DNA of 64,000 nt from Sulfitobacter sp. JL08 (GCF_003352045.1 NZ_CP025815.1:2852001-2916000); one strand, 5' to 3'; shown: positions 10,511 through 18,171, counted from the first letter of the stretch. Numbers and translations: made by a program. Notes: generated by a model not told the origin, from the sequence alone.

Positions 10511-10867
10511 TTAAGAGAGTGTTCTCGCTTTACAGCGAATTGCAACCCACCTGTGATAGTCTGGACTCCGGGGGCCACATCGAACGGCTGTAAACGGCAG
10601 ATTGGCGATGGAACGCAGCGACTTCTGCGCGACCAACCCGCGAGATATCTCTTCACGGTCCACCAAGCTTAAAGCAAATCGAGATCGCTTACGGGCAGGT
10701 GGCCGGATCCCACCAAACTGCGCCAAATGTGGAAAGATCGAAGACGACGCACGATTGAAGTGCCGCCCAATCGAGCTCATAGACTCTCCGCGTTGCCATC
10801 GGTCCCACATCTCAGACTTCTGTCTGTCCGTATAAAACGTCCGCGTACGATACTTCATCTCTAACAC
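10511..10867 (-). mobile_element. IS30-family transposase, truncated N-terminal fragment
   Basis: The minus-strand ORF begins [21 protein letters not shown] and continues through a helix-turn-helix region (SMSSIGRHFNR) typical of IS30 transposases, then VDREEISRGL and KSLRSIA. It leaves the family pattern around residue 85 and stops. The DDE catalytic domain is absent, so this is a dead fragment. It separates groEL from a fragment of a transglutaminase gene and probably took part in breaking that gene. Confidence 0.75.
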
Positions 10868-10930
10868 TCCATCTTTCCAAAAAGATCAAAGTGTTGCGAT
10901 CACCCGTTGAAACCGCAGGCATATTCAGAC

Positions 10931-11054
10931 CTTTGCGACCCTCAAGACCCAACTCTTGCGTTTCGCGCGGACGCAGCATCAACCTGTGCGGCCCGAGGGC
11001 GACCGCCTGACGGTATCGGTAGGTTGTAGTGTGAAGGATGTCGAGGCAGGCCAA
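10931..11054 (-). pseudogene. transglutaminase-like protein, N-terminal fragment
   Basis: About 40 residues ([25 protein letters not shown]) match the bacterial N-terminal domain of transglutaminase-like cysteine proteases. The frame then leaves the family and runs into the IS30 remnant. The matching catalytic C-terminal part is found upstream on the same strand at 12193-12530, fused to a LysR-type sequence. The two pieces therefore lie in swapped order, which indicates a rearranged, dead gene. Confidence 0.75.
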
Positions 11055-11106
11055 ATTTTGGGGGTCCAGTGTGGTTCGCGCAAGACGGCACGCAGGTCGA
11101 TGCGGA

Positions 11107-11316
11107 TCAGCGGCGGCGCGATGACCCAGAGCTATCGGGCGCGGCGTTTCGCCAGGCGTTCAATCTTTTGCAGCGCCGACAGATCCGCTCTCCGAACCCT
11201 TCGCTCCAGAAAAGGGTTTCGCACCGCAGGCATTGGCGTTCCTGCGGAACGTCGCGCCGGGCCCGAACGGTCGTAATGTATGGCTGTTCGCCTTCGGACA
11301 TGGCCTCGTCCGACAT
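11107..11316 (-). CDS. small zinc-ribbon protein
   Basis: The 69-residue product has two Cys-x-x-Cys pairs, [15 protein letters not shown] and [14 protein letters not shown], spaced as in a zinc ribbon. Small proteins of this pattern are common and uncharacterised in alphaproteobacteria. The ATG overlaps the stop of the preceding LPAGEYE gene by one base (TGATG), so the two are translationally coupled. It probably acts in the cytoplasm and may bind nucleic acid, but nothing shows that directly. Confidence 0.7.
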   Translation of the reverse strand: MSDEAMSEGEQPYITTVRARRDVPQERQCLRCETLFWSEGFGERICRRCKRLNAWRNAAPDSSGSSRRR

Positions 11317-11849
11317 CAAGTCTGTCCCGCGACTTGGCGGCCTAGCGATCGCGACAGTGTTTCCGGCTCTGTCGAAATGCCTTCGTTTTCGGCAGCCTGT
11401 ATTGGTGCATCGTCCGGCGTCTTTTGAGTGGTCGTGATCGATGCCCGCCCACCCAGATCGGGATCTGGCGTTTTGCGGTCCGAGTAGAGGTGGCGCAGAT
11501 GCGCCTCGGAGACACCGTCGGCCTTCATCACGAGGCGCACCATCGGATCCGCCAGCATTTGCTCGAGGAAGAAGTCGGATAGCGCCTTACCCGTCAGCTT
11601 GTCCCTGGCACGTGCGTAGTCGAGGTCGGCAAGGGAAACGGTAAGAGTCCGTGCAAGTCCAGGATGCGATATCTGGGGATGAAGCTTCACCAAAACGGAG
11701 GCTTTCCAAGCTTCGGGATCCTGTTGATTGGGGGGCGAAACCAACTCCGTTTCGATCTCGTACTCTCCCGCCGGGAGCGTTTCGGTGAAACCGGGTACGG
11801 TGAACGGTCGTGCGAAAACCGCAACTGTCTTGCTCGTCATATCTTCCAT
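11316..11849 (-). CDS. LPAGEYE-motif protein, long form
   Basis: This 178-residue protein begins TVAVFARPFTVPGF and then LPAGEYEIETE. The same arrangement (phobic-x-PF-x-V-x-G, then LPAGEYEV) occurs in the gene at 16351-16662. The rest is soluble and helical (LADLDYARARDKL, FFLEQMLADPMVRLV) and the tail is Gln/Thr/Asp-rich and probably disordered. The ATG at 11849 is chosen because GGGAGAGG lies 11 bases upstream; the open frame extends further but without a ribosome site. It is the first gene of a pair with the zinc-ribbon protein. No known domain was recognised. Confidence 0.65.
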   Translation of the reverse strand: MEDMTSKTVAVFARPFTVPGFTETLPAGEYEIETELVSPPNQQDPEAWKASVLVKLHPQISHPGLARTLTVSLADLDYARARDKLTGKALSDFFLEQMLADPMVRLVMKADGVSEAHLRHLYSDRKTPDPDLGGRASITTTQKTPDDAPIQAAENEGISTEPETLSRSLGRQVAGQT

Positions 11850-11923
11850 CGGCGTGATCCTCTCCCTTATTGTTTCTGTTGCCCGCGCCCCCTTGAGAAT
11901 GGGGCGCGCAGCCTGTGCAGGTC

Positions 11924-12061
11924 TCAAGATGTCTCTGAGTCCGCTGGCGCCTCCTTGCCAGCGACCGTGGGCTCGTTCGCCTTGGCAGGCGCGTTTGCTG
12001 TTTTGGCAGGCTTCGGCTTCATCGCGGCCGCAGCCTTGGCGGTCAGGTCCTTGAAGGACAT
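11924..12061 (-). CDS. 45-residue Ala/Lys/Pro-rich protein
   Basis: An ATG at 12061 with AAAGGAAC nine bases upstream starts a 45-codon gene. The product begins MSFKDLTAKAAAAMKPKPAK and continues Ala-Lys-Pro-rich and probably disordered. It precedes the LPAGEYE gene by 74 bp on the same strand, so they may form one operon. Its role is unknown. Composition resembles the other short basic proteins of this island. Confidence 0.55.
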   Translation of the reverse strand: MSFKDLTAKAAAAMKPKPAKTANAPAKANEPTVAGKEAPADSETS

Positions 12062-12192
12062 GTCATGTTCCTTTGATTGGCCGGGGCCACCTCCTTGCCC
12101 ATTGCGGACCGGGATGCTTGGCATCGGTACAATCTATATGGGGACTGGCGGCCCGATTTACGATAGCGCATCGAAAAGGAAGCCGAGATCAT

Positions 12193-12894
12193 TCAGGCCA
12201 ATTCATCCGTCCACACCTTGAATTCCGTCAAAGGGTACTGACCGAATGTCTGGGTCAAAGGGACATCCGTGGCATCGCGGCCGCGCGCGATCAGAATTCT
12301 CGCAAACCGCGGCTTGTTGTTGCGCGGGTCAAACATGTGCCATTCACCAGAGAGAAAGACCTCCATCCACGCGGCGAAGTCCCCCGGCGGATGAGGGAGA
12401 GGTTCACCGGTGTCACTCAGATATCCTGTGCAGTAGCGTGCAGGAATGTTCATGCAACGACACAAAGCGATGGCGAGATGGGCAAAGTCGCGGCAGACGC
12501 CCTTTTGCTCGGCCATTGCCTGCAATGCGGTGCGCGTCGCTTTCGCCTTGGGGCCCATTCGGATCGCGATATCAAAGCCGGCATCGATCAGGTCACGTCG
12601 GATGTCTGAAAAATCCAGAGACAGTTTGATCCTCGGGTGGGCCTTGGAAAAGGCCGCGATCTGCTCTGTGAAATGTGATTTTGAGAGGACGGATGGAACG
12701 GTCACGCGAAGCTCACCGCTCGGCGCAGTTGCGGACACCGACAGATCAACTAACTCGCCTTCGACGGCCTCCAGCATCTTGTGCGCTGCAGCCAGAAGCC
12801 TGTGGCCCTCGCGCGTCAGCGTCAGCTTTCGGGTCGAGCGATAGATCAGCGCGACGCCAAGGCTGTCTTCAAGAATGACATTGATTTGCTCCAT
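12193..12894 (-). pseudogene. chimera: LysR regulator fragment fused in frame to transglutaminase C-terminal part
   Basis: Residues 1 to about 115 are LysR-type: the end of the helix-turn-helix (LEDSLGVALIYRSTRKLTLTREG) and the first part of the effector domain up to GFDIAIRMGP. From about residue 118 the sequence becomes a transglutaminase-like catalytic domain (GVCRDFAHLAIALCRCMNIPARYCTGY, in the family's order, with the nucleophile Cys). The N-terminal helix of the LysR domain and the second half of its effector domain are missing. The transglutaminase N terminus lies at 10931-11054. The open frame across the joint is probably chance rather than a selected fusion. Confidence 0.8.
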
Positions 12895-12949
12895 GTACGA
12901 CGGGTTAAAGTAGGTGAAAGATATTCGAGTGGATTAGGAGAGAACTACA

Positions 12950-12990
12950 ATGGCAATTGTTACCAATGCGATTGCCGTAACAATTGCCAT
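12950..12990. repeat. 14-bp perfect inverted repeat
   Basis: ATGGCAATTGTTAC at 12950-12963 and GTAACAATTGCCAT at 12977-12990 are exact reverse complements around a 13-base spacer. The left arm begins with the start codon of a short ORF. The hairpin could hide the start codon and control translation, or be a protein-binding site. Confidence 0.7.
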
Positions 12991-13099
12991 GCGAAACTTT
13001 TTGGCCGGTGATCGAAGGAACGCCTGGTCTGATTTCAAGCGCTTCCCCAATCTCTCGTTTAATGTGCCATTTTCCAATTTAGTCAGCCTTTCTCTTTAG
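12950..13099 (+). CDS. small ORF, 49 residues, with start codon in a hairpin
   Basis: An AGGAG-like ribosome site (TTAGGAGAG) precedes the ATG at 12950. The frame is open for 49 codons: a hydrophobic start (AIVTNAIAVTIAM), then a basic stretch (RNFLAGDRRN) and a Ser/Phe-rich end. It may be a small membrane peptide. The inverted repeat lies inside its first 14 codons. No relative is known to me, and an ORF of this size can occur by chance. Confidence 0.3.
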   Translation: MAIVTNAIAVTIAMRNFLAGDRRNAWSDFKRFPNLSFNVPFSNLVSLSL

Positions 13100-13368
13100 A
13101 TAACTACCCGGGCTGCAAAACAGGGATACGACCTCACGTGGGATTCTGTGCCCAACTTGGTACAGAGAATGTGCTTCATGTTTCGAAAGGCCGTGGTTGC
13201 TCGACGTCGGCAACACCGCGACGAAGGTTTTTTAACCACTAGCCATTGCTATATCCCACACGTCAAAATGTCAAAGCCCATACAAGCGGTGGTTCGGGTA
13301 CCGTTAAGGAACAACCGCTTCGTTCCAAAACGTTTGTTTCTTGGGAGGGTACAGAAGGCTAAGCTCTT
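13100..13368. other. non-coding gap
   Basis: Between the small ORF and the second 58-residue gene no domain, RNA gene or repeat was recognised. Confidence 0.4.
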
Positions 13369-13548
13369 TTGTTTAGACATGTACCCATACATTCGACAGA
13401 TGATGCGCTTGTTCAGGAATTCCTGAACAAAGGTGGCAAAGTCAACTTTGGCAAGACCAAGCCGTTGCCGGAAGAACTGGGCCTAAGCAAAATTGTTTGG
13501 AACAACAAACTAACCAAAGAAGAAAAGTTAGCTCGCGATAAGAAGTAA
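13369..13548 (+). CDS. small conserved protein, 59 residues (copy 2)
   Basis: The frame matches the gene at 6042-6218 from residue 9 onward (DDALVQEFLNKGGKV, then WNNKLTKEEKLARDKK). The first eight residues differ and there is no ATG. A TTG at 13369 with GAAGG about ten bases upstream is the best start. The copy may be functional with this start, or it may have lost its original 5' end. Differences from copy 1 are mostly conservative or silent. Function is unknown. Confidence 0.55.
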   Translation: MFRHVPIHSTDDALVQEFLNKGGKVNFGKTKPLPEELGLSKIVWNNKLTKEEKLARDKK

Positions 13549-13749
13549 AGCGGACCTTAGATGCACGATGCGCCGAGATCCGCTGAGCGGGACGAATTGT
13601 AAATTCGCTGCGCTTGCACCAATGACCGTTTTGTTGGCTCGCACTAGTTGGATTGAAGAATAGTCCGCCTTTGACAACCCTTATTAGCCAATGCAGTACC
13701 GCGGTTGAGGGACACCGCTTTCGGGCGGGCCGTGGCTATTTTCGGATTT

Positions 13750-14031
13750 CTAGGCTTCGTCAAAATCCGGAACATTGCCCAGCCTTACAAGGAAGCTTGG
13801 TTCGCCAACTTCCCCACTGTTTGGATCCTCACTGACCATGTAAGCGTCAGCACCTGCGCAATCCACGGATAGAGCCTCTCGTTCGGCTTTGTTTTGTGCC
13901 TCCGAGGCTGTGGAGTATTCGAATTGCTTGGCAATTTTCAGGCCAGTCTGCCCATTTCGCCCAGCCTTCATTTCAACATACGTCTGGCAGATATAGTGAA
14001 TTTTTTCTGTGGTCCGCTCTGAATTCGTCAT
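13750..14031 (-). CDS. hypothetical soluble protein
   Basis: A 93-residue protein starts at the ATG at 14031, with AAGGA nine bases upstream. It looks like a compact soluble domain: IHYICQTYVEMKAGRNGQ, a KAEREAL helix near residue 48, then GADAYMVSEDPNSGEVGEP. The pattern resembles small 'response' proteins of unknown function in alphaproteobacteria. No signal peptide or membrane segment is seen. It is in the same direction as the 70-residue gene upstream. Confidence 0.55.
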   Translation of the reverse strand: MTNSERTTEKIHYICQTYVEMKAGRNGQTGLKIAKQFEYSTASEAQNKAEREALSVDCAGADAYMVSEDPNSGEVGEPSFLVRLGNVPDFDEA

Positions 14032-14182
14032 GGATTGATCCTTGGAGGAAGCCGGGACGATTGAGAAATCTGACATCCGCCTTGGCCGATTTCAGCCCGG
14101 TTTGATTGCTTGTGAGGAATCTAGGCGTTCAACCCAAAACAAGGCTGCTGAAGCTTTGTCATCGCTTTGAAGTGCCCAAAGA

Positions 14183-14395
14183 TCAACGGGTTTTGCGCGT
14201 CGCCTTGGTTGTGGTTTCAGGTGGCGTGTTCGCGTCTCGTTCAAGACGGGTGTTGCGAAGCCGGGTGATTTTAGCCTGTCGTTGTTCGGCTTCTTCATCG
14301 ACCATTTGTCTGACAACACGTGTCGTCTTGTCCAGCGCGGTTTCCGGTTTGGGGTTATGCTCTTTGAAGACATTTGTAATTGTGTGTTTCGTCAA
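14183..14395 (-). CDS. small DKTTR-motif protein (intact paralog)
   Basis: The 70-residue charged protein contains ALDKTTRVVRQMVDEEAE and RLRNTRLERDANTPPE and ends in a basic tail. It is clearly related to the broken gene at 18693-18942, which aligns over the whole length. A TTG at 14395 is the likely start. The centre is probably one long helix. Such proteins are found in Rhodobacterales without assigned function. Shared presence in the island suggests a stress or DNA-binding role, which is only inference. Confidence 0.6.
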   Translation of the reverse strand: MTKHTITNVFKEHNPKPETALDKTTRVVRQMVDEEAEQRQAKITRLRNTRLERDANTPPETTTKATRKTR

Positions 14396-14447
14396 TTTTT
14401 TAGTCTCTCTTTTTTGGTTACAGATCGGTTGGTCTAGGAAAGGTCCT

Positions 14448-14663
14448 TCAAAACAGCGTCAAGTGTTCGGCCTTGCCTCGGATATGTCGCGATTGTCTCG
14501 TGGGTCGATCATCGAATAGTTTTACTTTGATGTCTGGCGCGGCCATCGCATGCATCAACGCGTTGTAGTTCATCTGAAACTTCGCTTCAGATCCCATCTT
14601 CAGCATGGATCGGTTTGCCTCAATGACCAGATGATTTCTGGTTGCACGGATAAATATGCGCAA
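14448..14663 (-). CDS. hypothetical protein, weakly supported
   Basis: A 71-codon frame with a TTG start has protein-like composition in its middle (IEANRSMLKMGSEAKFQMNYNAL, in two blocks). No family is recognised and no good ribosome site is present. It may be a remnant of a larger gene. Confidence 0.25.
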   Translation of the reverse strand: MRIFIRATRNHLVIEANRSMLKMGSEAKFQMNYNALMHAMAAPDIKVKLFDDRPTRQSRHIRGKAEHLTLF

Positions 14664-14698
14664 ACTAGCATCGAAACCCCCGAAATGTCTGTGTCCTG

Positions 14699-14992
14699 AT
14701 GTCCGATCGCGAGTATATGGCGCTTGGAAACACCACTGACTTGCGCGATCCGAAGTTTTACCAAAGTTGGGTTGACCAGGGCAATGGCGGAAGGCGCAGG
14801 TTTTGCATCCGCTTCAATATCGTCGAAAAAGGATCCGCTGTCTTGTCCGCTACAGGTGCTATCGATGACAGAAAGGATGCGATACGCTTGTTAATGGCGG
14901 ACAAGGCCATTCGCCGTCTTGCCATCGGTTTGCGCAAAATTCCCCTCGCAATAAACGACTGCCGATGGGGGCTTTTTGACCTGCCTGACTGA
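14699..14992 (+). CDS. hypothetical ORF with composite 3' end
   Basis: The 97-residue frame begins MSDREYMALGNTTDLRDP and looks protein-like for about 65 residues (CIRFNIVEKGSAVLSATGA). Its last 34 codons are the antisense strand of the DUF1611 fragment at 14891-15088. At best it is therefore a truncated gene that picked up a new end. No family is recognised. Confidence 0.3.
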   Translation: MSDREYMALGNTTDLRDPKFYQSWVDQGNGGRRRFCIRFNIVEKGSAVLSATGAIDDRKDAIRLLMADKAIRRLAIGLRKIPLAINDCRWGLFDLPD

Positions 14993-15088
14993 CGCCAGAT
15001 TTGTAGGTTTGATCGGAGTGATTGGTGGCGCTTGCGCGCCGCCTACGGGACGGCGGATAGTGACAACATTTTCAGATTTGATTTCCAT
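14891..15088 (-). pseudogene. DUF1611-type protein, N-terminal fragment
   Basis: The 65-residue product contains AVVYCEGNFAQTDGKTANGLVRH in two blocks, which matches the N-terminal region of DUF1611 proteins as I know them (a Rossmann-like domain followed by a P-loop NTPase-like domain, about 350 residues). Here the frame ends right after GLVRH. A GGGAAC ribosome site and ATG are intact, so a short peptide could still be made, but the enzyme is lost. Confidence 0.6.
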
Positions 15089-15171
15089 TGTAGTTCCCTT
15101 TTTGCGTCGGCACAGAGGACAGAACTGTCCTCACCTGCGCTTTTTGAAGTAGTCGTTGGCGCGTTTTGCGC

Positions 15172-16011
15172 CTAGTTGTTAAGCACGCACAGCTCCTTTG
15201 ATTTTTGGAAATTTCGGTTGCATTCCCATCGGTTTCCCGACCTATCCAAATGCGCGTTTTCGGGCAGGCTGATCAATTCGCATGTATCTCCAGAGACGGC
15301 GTAGCCACGATCACACTTCCACCCTCTGCCGTAGGTTGTGCCGTCAAAATATGCATTTTGCGGGACCACGACAGCTTCGCACAGACCGGCCTTTTCAAAG
15401 AAGCCACGCTCACATGTCCAAGGTTGACCGTATCCTGATCCATTCAGAAAAGCGTTGGCTGGAACCGCAATGGGGGTACATTGCTCGCCAGTTGTTTCAA
15501 ACCCACGTTTGCACGTCCACATGGAACCATATGAGGCATCTGCCAAGTATGCATTTGCTGGCAGCAAGATCTCCTGACATGTGTCATCAATCTTGATGTA
15601 GCCACGCAAACACCGCCACCGTTCGCCCGACGGGTCCAAAAACCCACCTTCAGGCACCTCTACTGCAACACATGCAGCTTCATCGGTTCCGCGAAACCCA
15701 TGCAGACATTCCCATCCGGAACCGTAGGACCGGTTCGTTTCGTATGCGTTCTGCGGCACAACAACAGCGACGCAGGCATTTTCGTTTAGCCGGAAACCAA
15801 TGTTACATTCCCATCCGGAACCGTAACGTTTGGCACTGGCGTTCTCAGGCATTGTCAGTGCGGCGGTTTGTGCAAATGCAGGGAGCGCAAGCAACATGAC
15901 TGCTATGATCGAACCTACAAATAGGGCCATGACTGTTGGTCTGTCTGCTAGTATATGAACTGCGGCAGAGCGCGGAGATCGCGTTTCCGTTGTTCCTAAT
16001 TTACGACCCAT
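15172..16011 (-). CDS. secreted protein with seven W-x-C repeats
   Basis: This 279-residue protein has a hydrophobic signal segment (residues about 28-48, ending FAQ) and then seven tandem repeats of 30-34 residues. Each follows the plan P-x-N-A-[YF] ... G-x-x-W-x-C-x-x-G-[FY] ... C. Two cysteines per repeat suggest one disulfide in each unit, so a rod-like periplasmic or surface protein is likely. The start ATG overlaps the upstream gene by 11 bases. An alternative start is the ATG at 15930, just before the signal segment. The repeat unit is seen in scattered alphaproteobacterial proteins; its ligand is unknown. Confidence 0.75.
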   Translation of the reverse strand: MGRKLGTTETRSPRSAAVHILADRPTVMALFVGSIIAVMLLALPAFAQTAALTMPENASAKRYGSGWECNIGFRLNENACVAVVVPQNAYETNRSYGSGWECLHGFRGTDEAACVAVEVPEGGFLDPSGERWRCLRGYIKIDDTCQEILLPANAYLADASYGSMWTCKRGFETTGEQCTPIAVPANAFLNGSGYGQPWTCERGFFEKAGLCEAVVVPQNAYFDGTTYGRGWKCDRGYAVSGDTCELISLPENAHLDRSGNRWECNRNFQKSKELCVLNN

Positions 16012-16354
16012 CTAAAGCAAGCTCCTCAAGACAGGCGTCTGCCAGATCCCGGCTTGGAACGTCAGTGCCGGGCAGTGTGGCCCAGCCTGTTTCCATCATC
16101 GCATTGCGCTGCTGAAAGCTTGAGGTTTGTTGAAGTGTCGCCAGTTTTTCGATGCGTTCTGCATCAGCTTGCGAAAGGTCTAGACAAACCGGCACCATGG
16201 CCAATGTGACTTGCTCTGACGCGAAGCTATTTGCCCTCTTGTCCGCGCTGCCTGCTGTTGACCAGCCACCCCAGGTGAAGCCAAGAATAGATACAACAAC
16301 TGCGCCAACCAAGGCACCGTAAACACCGGGTTTCGTCCATTCGGGAAATTTCAT
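16001..16354 (-). CDS. membrane-anchored hypothetical protein
   Basis: The 117-residue protein has a single N-terminal membrane segment (PGVYGALVGAVVVSILGFTWGG, residues about 9-30) and a soluble part with two Cys (VPVCLDLSQ, LADACLEE), probably periplasmic. Similar short proteins with a conserved WGGW and an S-x-E helix occur in alphaproteobacteria. It overlaps the LPAGEYE gene by 4 bp (ATGA) and the repeat protein by 11 bp, so the three form a tight operon. Confidence 0.65.
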   Translation of the reverse strand: MKFPEWTKPGVYGALVGAVVVSILGFTWGGWSTAGSADKRANSFASEQVTLAMVPVCLDLSQADAERIEKLATLQQTSSFQQRNAMMETGWATLPGTDVPSRDLADACLEELALDGS

Positions 16355-16662
16355 TTTCGATCCTCTGACGGAGAAAGCGCCGCCGCACTATTTTTGATTG
16401 CGTTCGTATTTGCGTTGGCCTGATCCTGCTCCAGAGCCAACTCCAGGTCTCGGTGGTCCACTAAGCGCACCTCTGATTTTCCTGTGTGCCAATTAATCAA
16501 TAGAAACGTCGCCGTCCGTCTGTATGCCGCAAAGCTGTGGCTCAGGATGACTTCGTCGTCTGCCAACACTTCGTATTCACCCGCGGGCAGTTCATCGGCG
16601 TATCCCGCGACCACAAACGGATGAAGAAATGTCACAATTGACGTGGTCGAGCGCGATGACAT
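16351..16662 (-). CDS. LPAGEYE-motif protein, short form
   Basis: From the ATG at 16662 the protein is 103 residues. It opens IVTFLHPFVVAGYADELPAG (first block) followed by EYEVLADDE, the same plan as the first 50 residues of the protein at 11316-11849. The rest (ATFLLINWHTGKSEVRLVDHRDLELAL) looks like a small beta-rich domain. It leads the three-gene operon with the membrane protein and the secreted repeat protein. No known domain was recognised, but two genes with the motif in one island suggest a shared role. Confidence 0.6.
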   Translation of the reverse strand: MSSRSTTSIVTFLHPFVVAGYADELPAGEYEVLADDEVILSHSFAAYRRTATFLLINWHTGKSEVRLVDHRDLELALEQDQANANTNAIKNSAAALSPSEDRK

Positions 16663-17003
16663 CGGCAACCTTCCCAAACATCAGACCCTTGCGACAGGAC
16701 GTGACAGTTGAATTTTCATGATTAAGGATTGTGGTCCGCTTTCGCAGACTGATGCGCCGACGCCGCAGAGAACCGCAATTTTCGTATTCTTCATATAGTC
16801 TCTGGGCGTCAGAAATACAACGTTGGTGACATTGGCTCCAATTCTGAGACAACCCATGCGCCTAGAGAGGTCAAGGTTTGCAGGACTCCATCGTGTGCAT
16901 CGGAAGACCTTCTCCAGCCATGTCATTTTTCGGCTCATCCGCTCAGAAGCTGACTTTCGCTGCATCACAGAAGATTGGAACAGAGGGCTCATTGCTGCCA
17001 TCT
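16663..17003. other. intergenic gap with repeat debris
   Basis: No gene is supported. A segment near 16950 (GAAGCTGACTTTCGCTGCATCACAG, in two blocks) resembles the 3' part of the dispersed repeat seen at 1510-1550 and elsewhere. The promoter of the 16351 operon should be near 16670-16800. Confidence 0.35.
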
Positions 17004-17634
17004 CCGGTCGATGTTGTCGGACGGCCGCTCAGCGGAGCCAGGCACTCACTCGGGCAGGCTACTAGGCCCCGGCTGGCCAGGCAAAGCTGGGTTGCAGTGC
17101 CTCGTAGACCGGGCGAGCATCCGATGGTTTCGGGTAGCCTTTGCTCTCGTCCCAGAACGCGTGATAGGTTGCATCAGGAAACGCCGCATCGTCGTAGCCC
17201 ATGACGTTTGGCACAGCGACCCGGATGCGCTTCTCCTTATCGTCCAGCATGAGAGCTGCCTCGCATTCAGAGCAGGTGCAAAGCTCCAGCGGACCGTCTG
17301 GGTTGTCCTTGTTGAACGGTTGTCTAGCCATCTTCTCGGGATGATCGGCTGTTAAATCACCCCAGTTGAAGAAAGCCACATGTGTGTGCTGCTGGCCGGT
17401 CACCGATTTGCAAACATCGCAGTGGCATTCATGGTTGTCGATCGGTTCGCCGGAGGCGGTTACACGCACGTGGTCGCATCCACCCTGATATTGACTGGCC
17501 ATTTAATCCTCCCTTTCTTTCGGCACCAATCAATCCGGCACCTTGCGTCACGAGCATAGCACAGCGTCCGGCGAGTCGCGAATTTCTCGTCGGTATCGAA
17601 TGTTGTGATCGAGCCAAATGTCGCAAAAGGGCTC
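17004..17634. repeat. 631-bp direct duplication, copy 1
   Basis: This segment matches 23695-24325 base for base without gaps (constant offset of 6691), with only scattered substitutions. It holds a complete GFA-type gene and its upstream region. The copies are in the same orientation. Confidence 0.95.
17062..17502 (-). CDS. GFA/CENP-V-type zinc protein, copy 1
   Basis: The 146-residue protein has the cysteine layout of the GFA family (glutathione-dependent formaldehyde-activating enzyme and relatives). There is an early GGCDH, then ECHCDVCKSVTG (residues 25-36), and LCTCSECEAAL (74-84), which bind two zinc ions. Some family members bind glutathione adducts; most are untested. A GGGAGGATTAA site precedes the ATG. 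It differs from copy 2 by three residues. Glu81 replaces the Gly that normally follows the last CxxC, so copy 2 looks closer to the family. Confidence 0.85.
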   Translation of the reverse strand: MASQYQGGCDHVRVTASGEPIDNHECHCDVCKSVTGQQHTHVAFFNWGDLTADHPEKMARQPFNKDNPDGPLELCTCSECEAALMLDDKEKRIRVAVPNVMGYDDAAFPDATYHAFWDESKGYPKPSDARPVYEALQPSFAWPAGA

Positions 17635-17964
17635 TGACCGGTCAGAGCCGCATTCCGCACGAATGCCCACACCACAAACCGGCCTTTTGCAGTTGCAGCA
17701 GATGCGACTGCGTAAAACCTTTGCACCCGCGGCATGGGATGTTCGGCGACGCGGTAAATTCTTCCCGAAACTCGTCGTTCGACCTTGTCACATTCCCTGT
17801 TCTGCGTCCTTAGCACTTGCAATGAAGAGGACATGTACCCACATAAACTTTGCGATGTATCTTTTTACGACCTTCTGTTTTCTAGCGGCCTCAGTTGATC
17901 CAACGACGACACTGAGCCGGGCTATCGCGTGATGTGGATGGCAATTATTCTAGGAGACATCACG
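17635..17964. other. intergenic gap before the cold-shock gene
   Basis: The part from 17635 to about 17760 contains mosaic repeat pieces (CCGCATTCCGCACGAATG, AACCGGCCTTTTGCAG). The last 150 bases are more AT-rich and should hold the promoter and 5' leader of the cold-shock gene. No clear promoter was read. Confidence 0.4.
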
Positions 17965-18171
17965 ATGGCCAACGGCACCGTGAAATGGTTCAACACTCAA
18001 AAAGGTTTCGGTTTCATCGCCCCTGAGCATGGACCGAAGGATATTTTGGGTCACATTTCCGCCCTTGAACGGGCAGGGATTAATCAGCTGGACGATGGGC
18101 AGACTGTGGCCTTCGACATCGAAGAAGGCCGGGACGGCCGCGAAGCTGCAACCAATCTCGCACTGGCGTAA
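17965..18171 (+). CDS. CspA-family cold-shock protein, variant RNP2
   Basis: The 68-residue protein has the cold-shock fold signature NGTVKWFNTQKGFGFIAPE with the RNP1 motif KGFGFIAP intact. The usual RNP2 segment DVFVHIS reads DILGHIS here, so the nucleic-acid-stacking Phe and the Val are changed. An AGGAGACATC site lies before the ATG. It should still form the five-stranded OB fold that binds single-stranded RNA or DNA, perhaps with weaker or altered binding. It is followed by DUF982 and desaturase genes, a grouping that suggests cold response. Confidence 0.88.
   Translation: MANGTVKWFNTQKGFGFIAPEHGPKDILGHISALERAGINQLDDGQTVAFDIEEGRDGREAATNLALA

Noticed and set aside
14092-14373. 93-codon minus-strand ORF over the DKTTR gene
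   Set aside because: The overlapping 70-codon frame aligns with the paralog at 18693; this one is its shadow.
16681-17001. 106-codon minus-strand ORF upstream of the three-gene operon
   Set aside because: Basic, Ser-rich chance sequence overlapping repeat debris; no domain.
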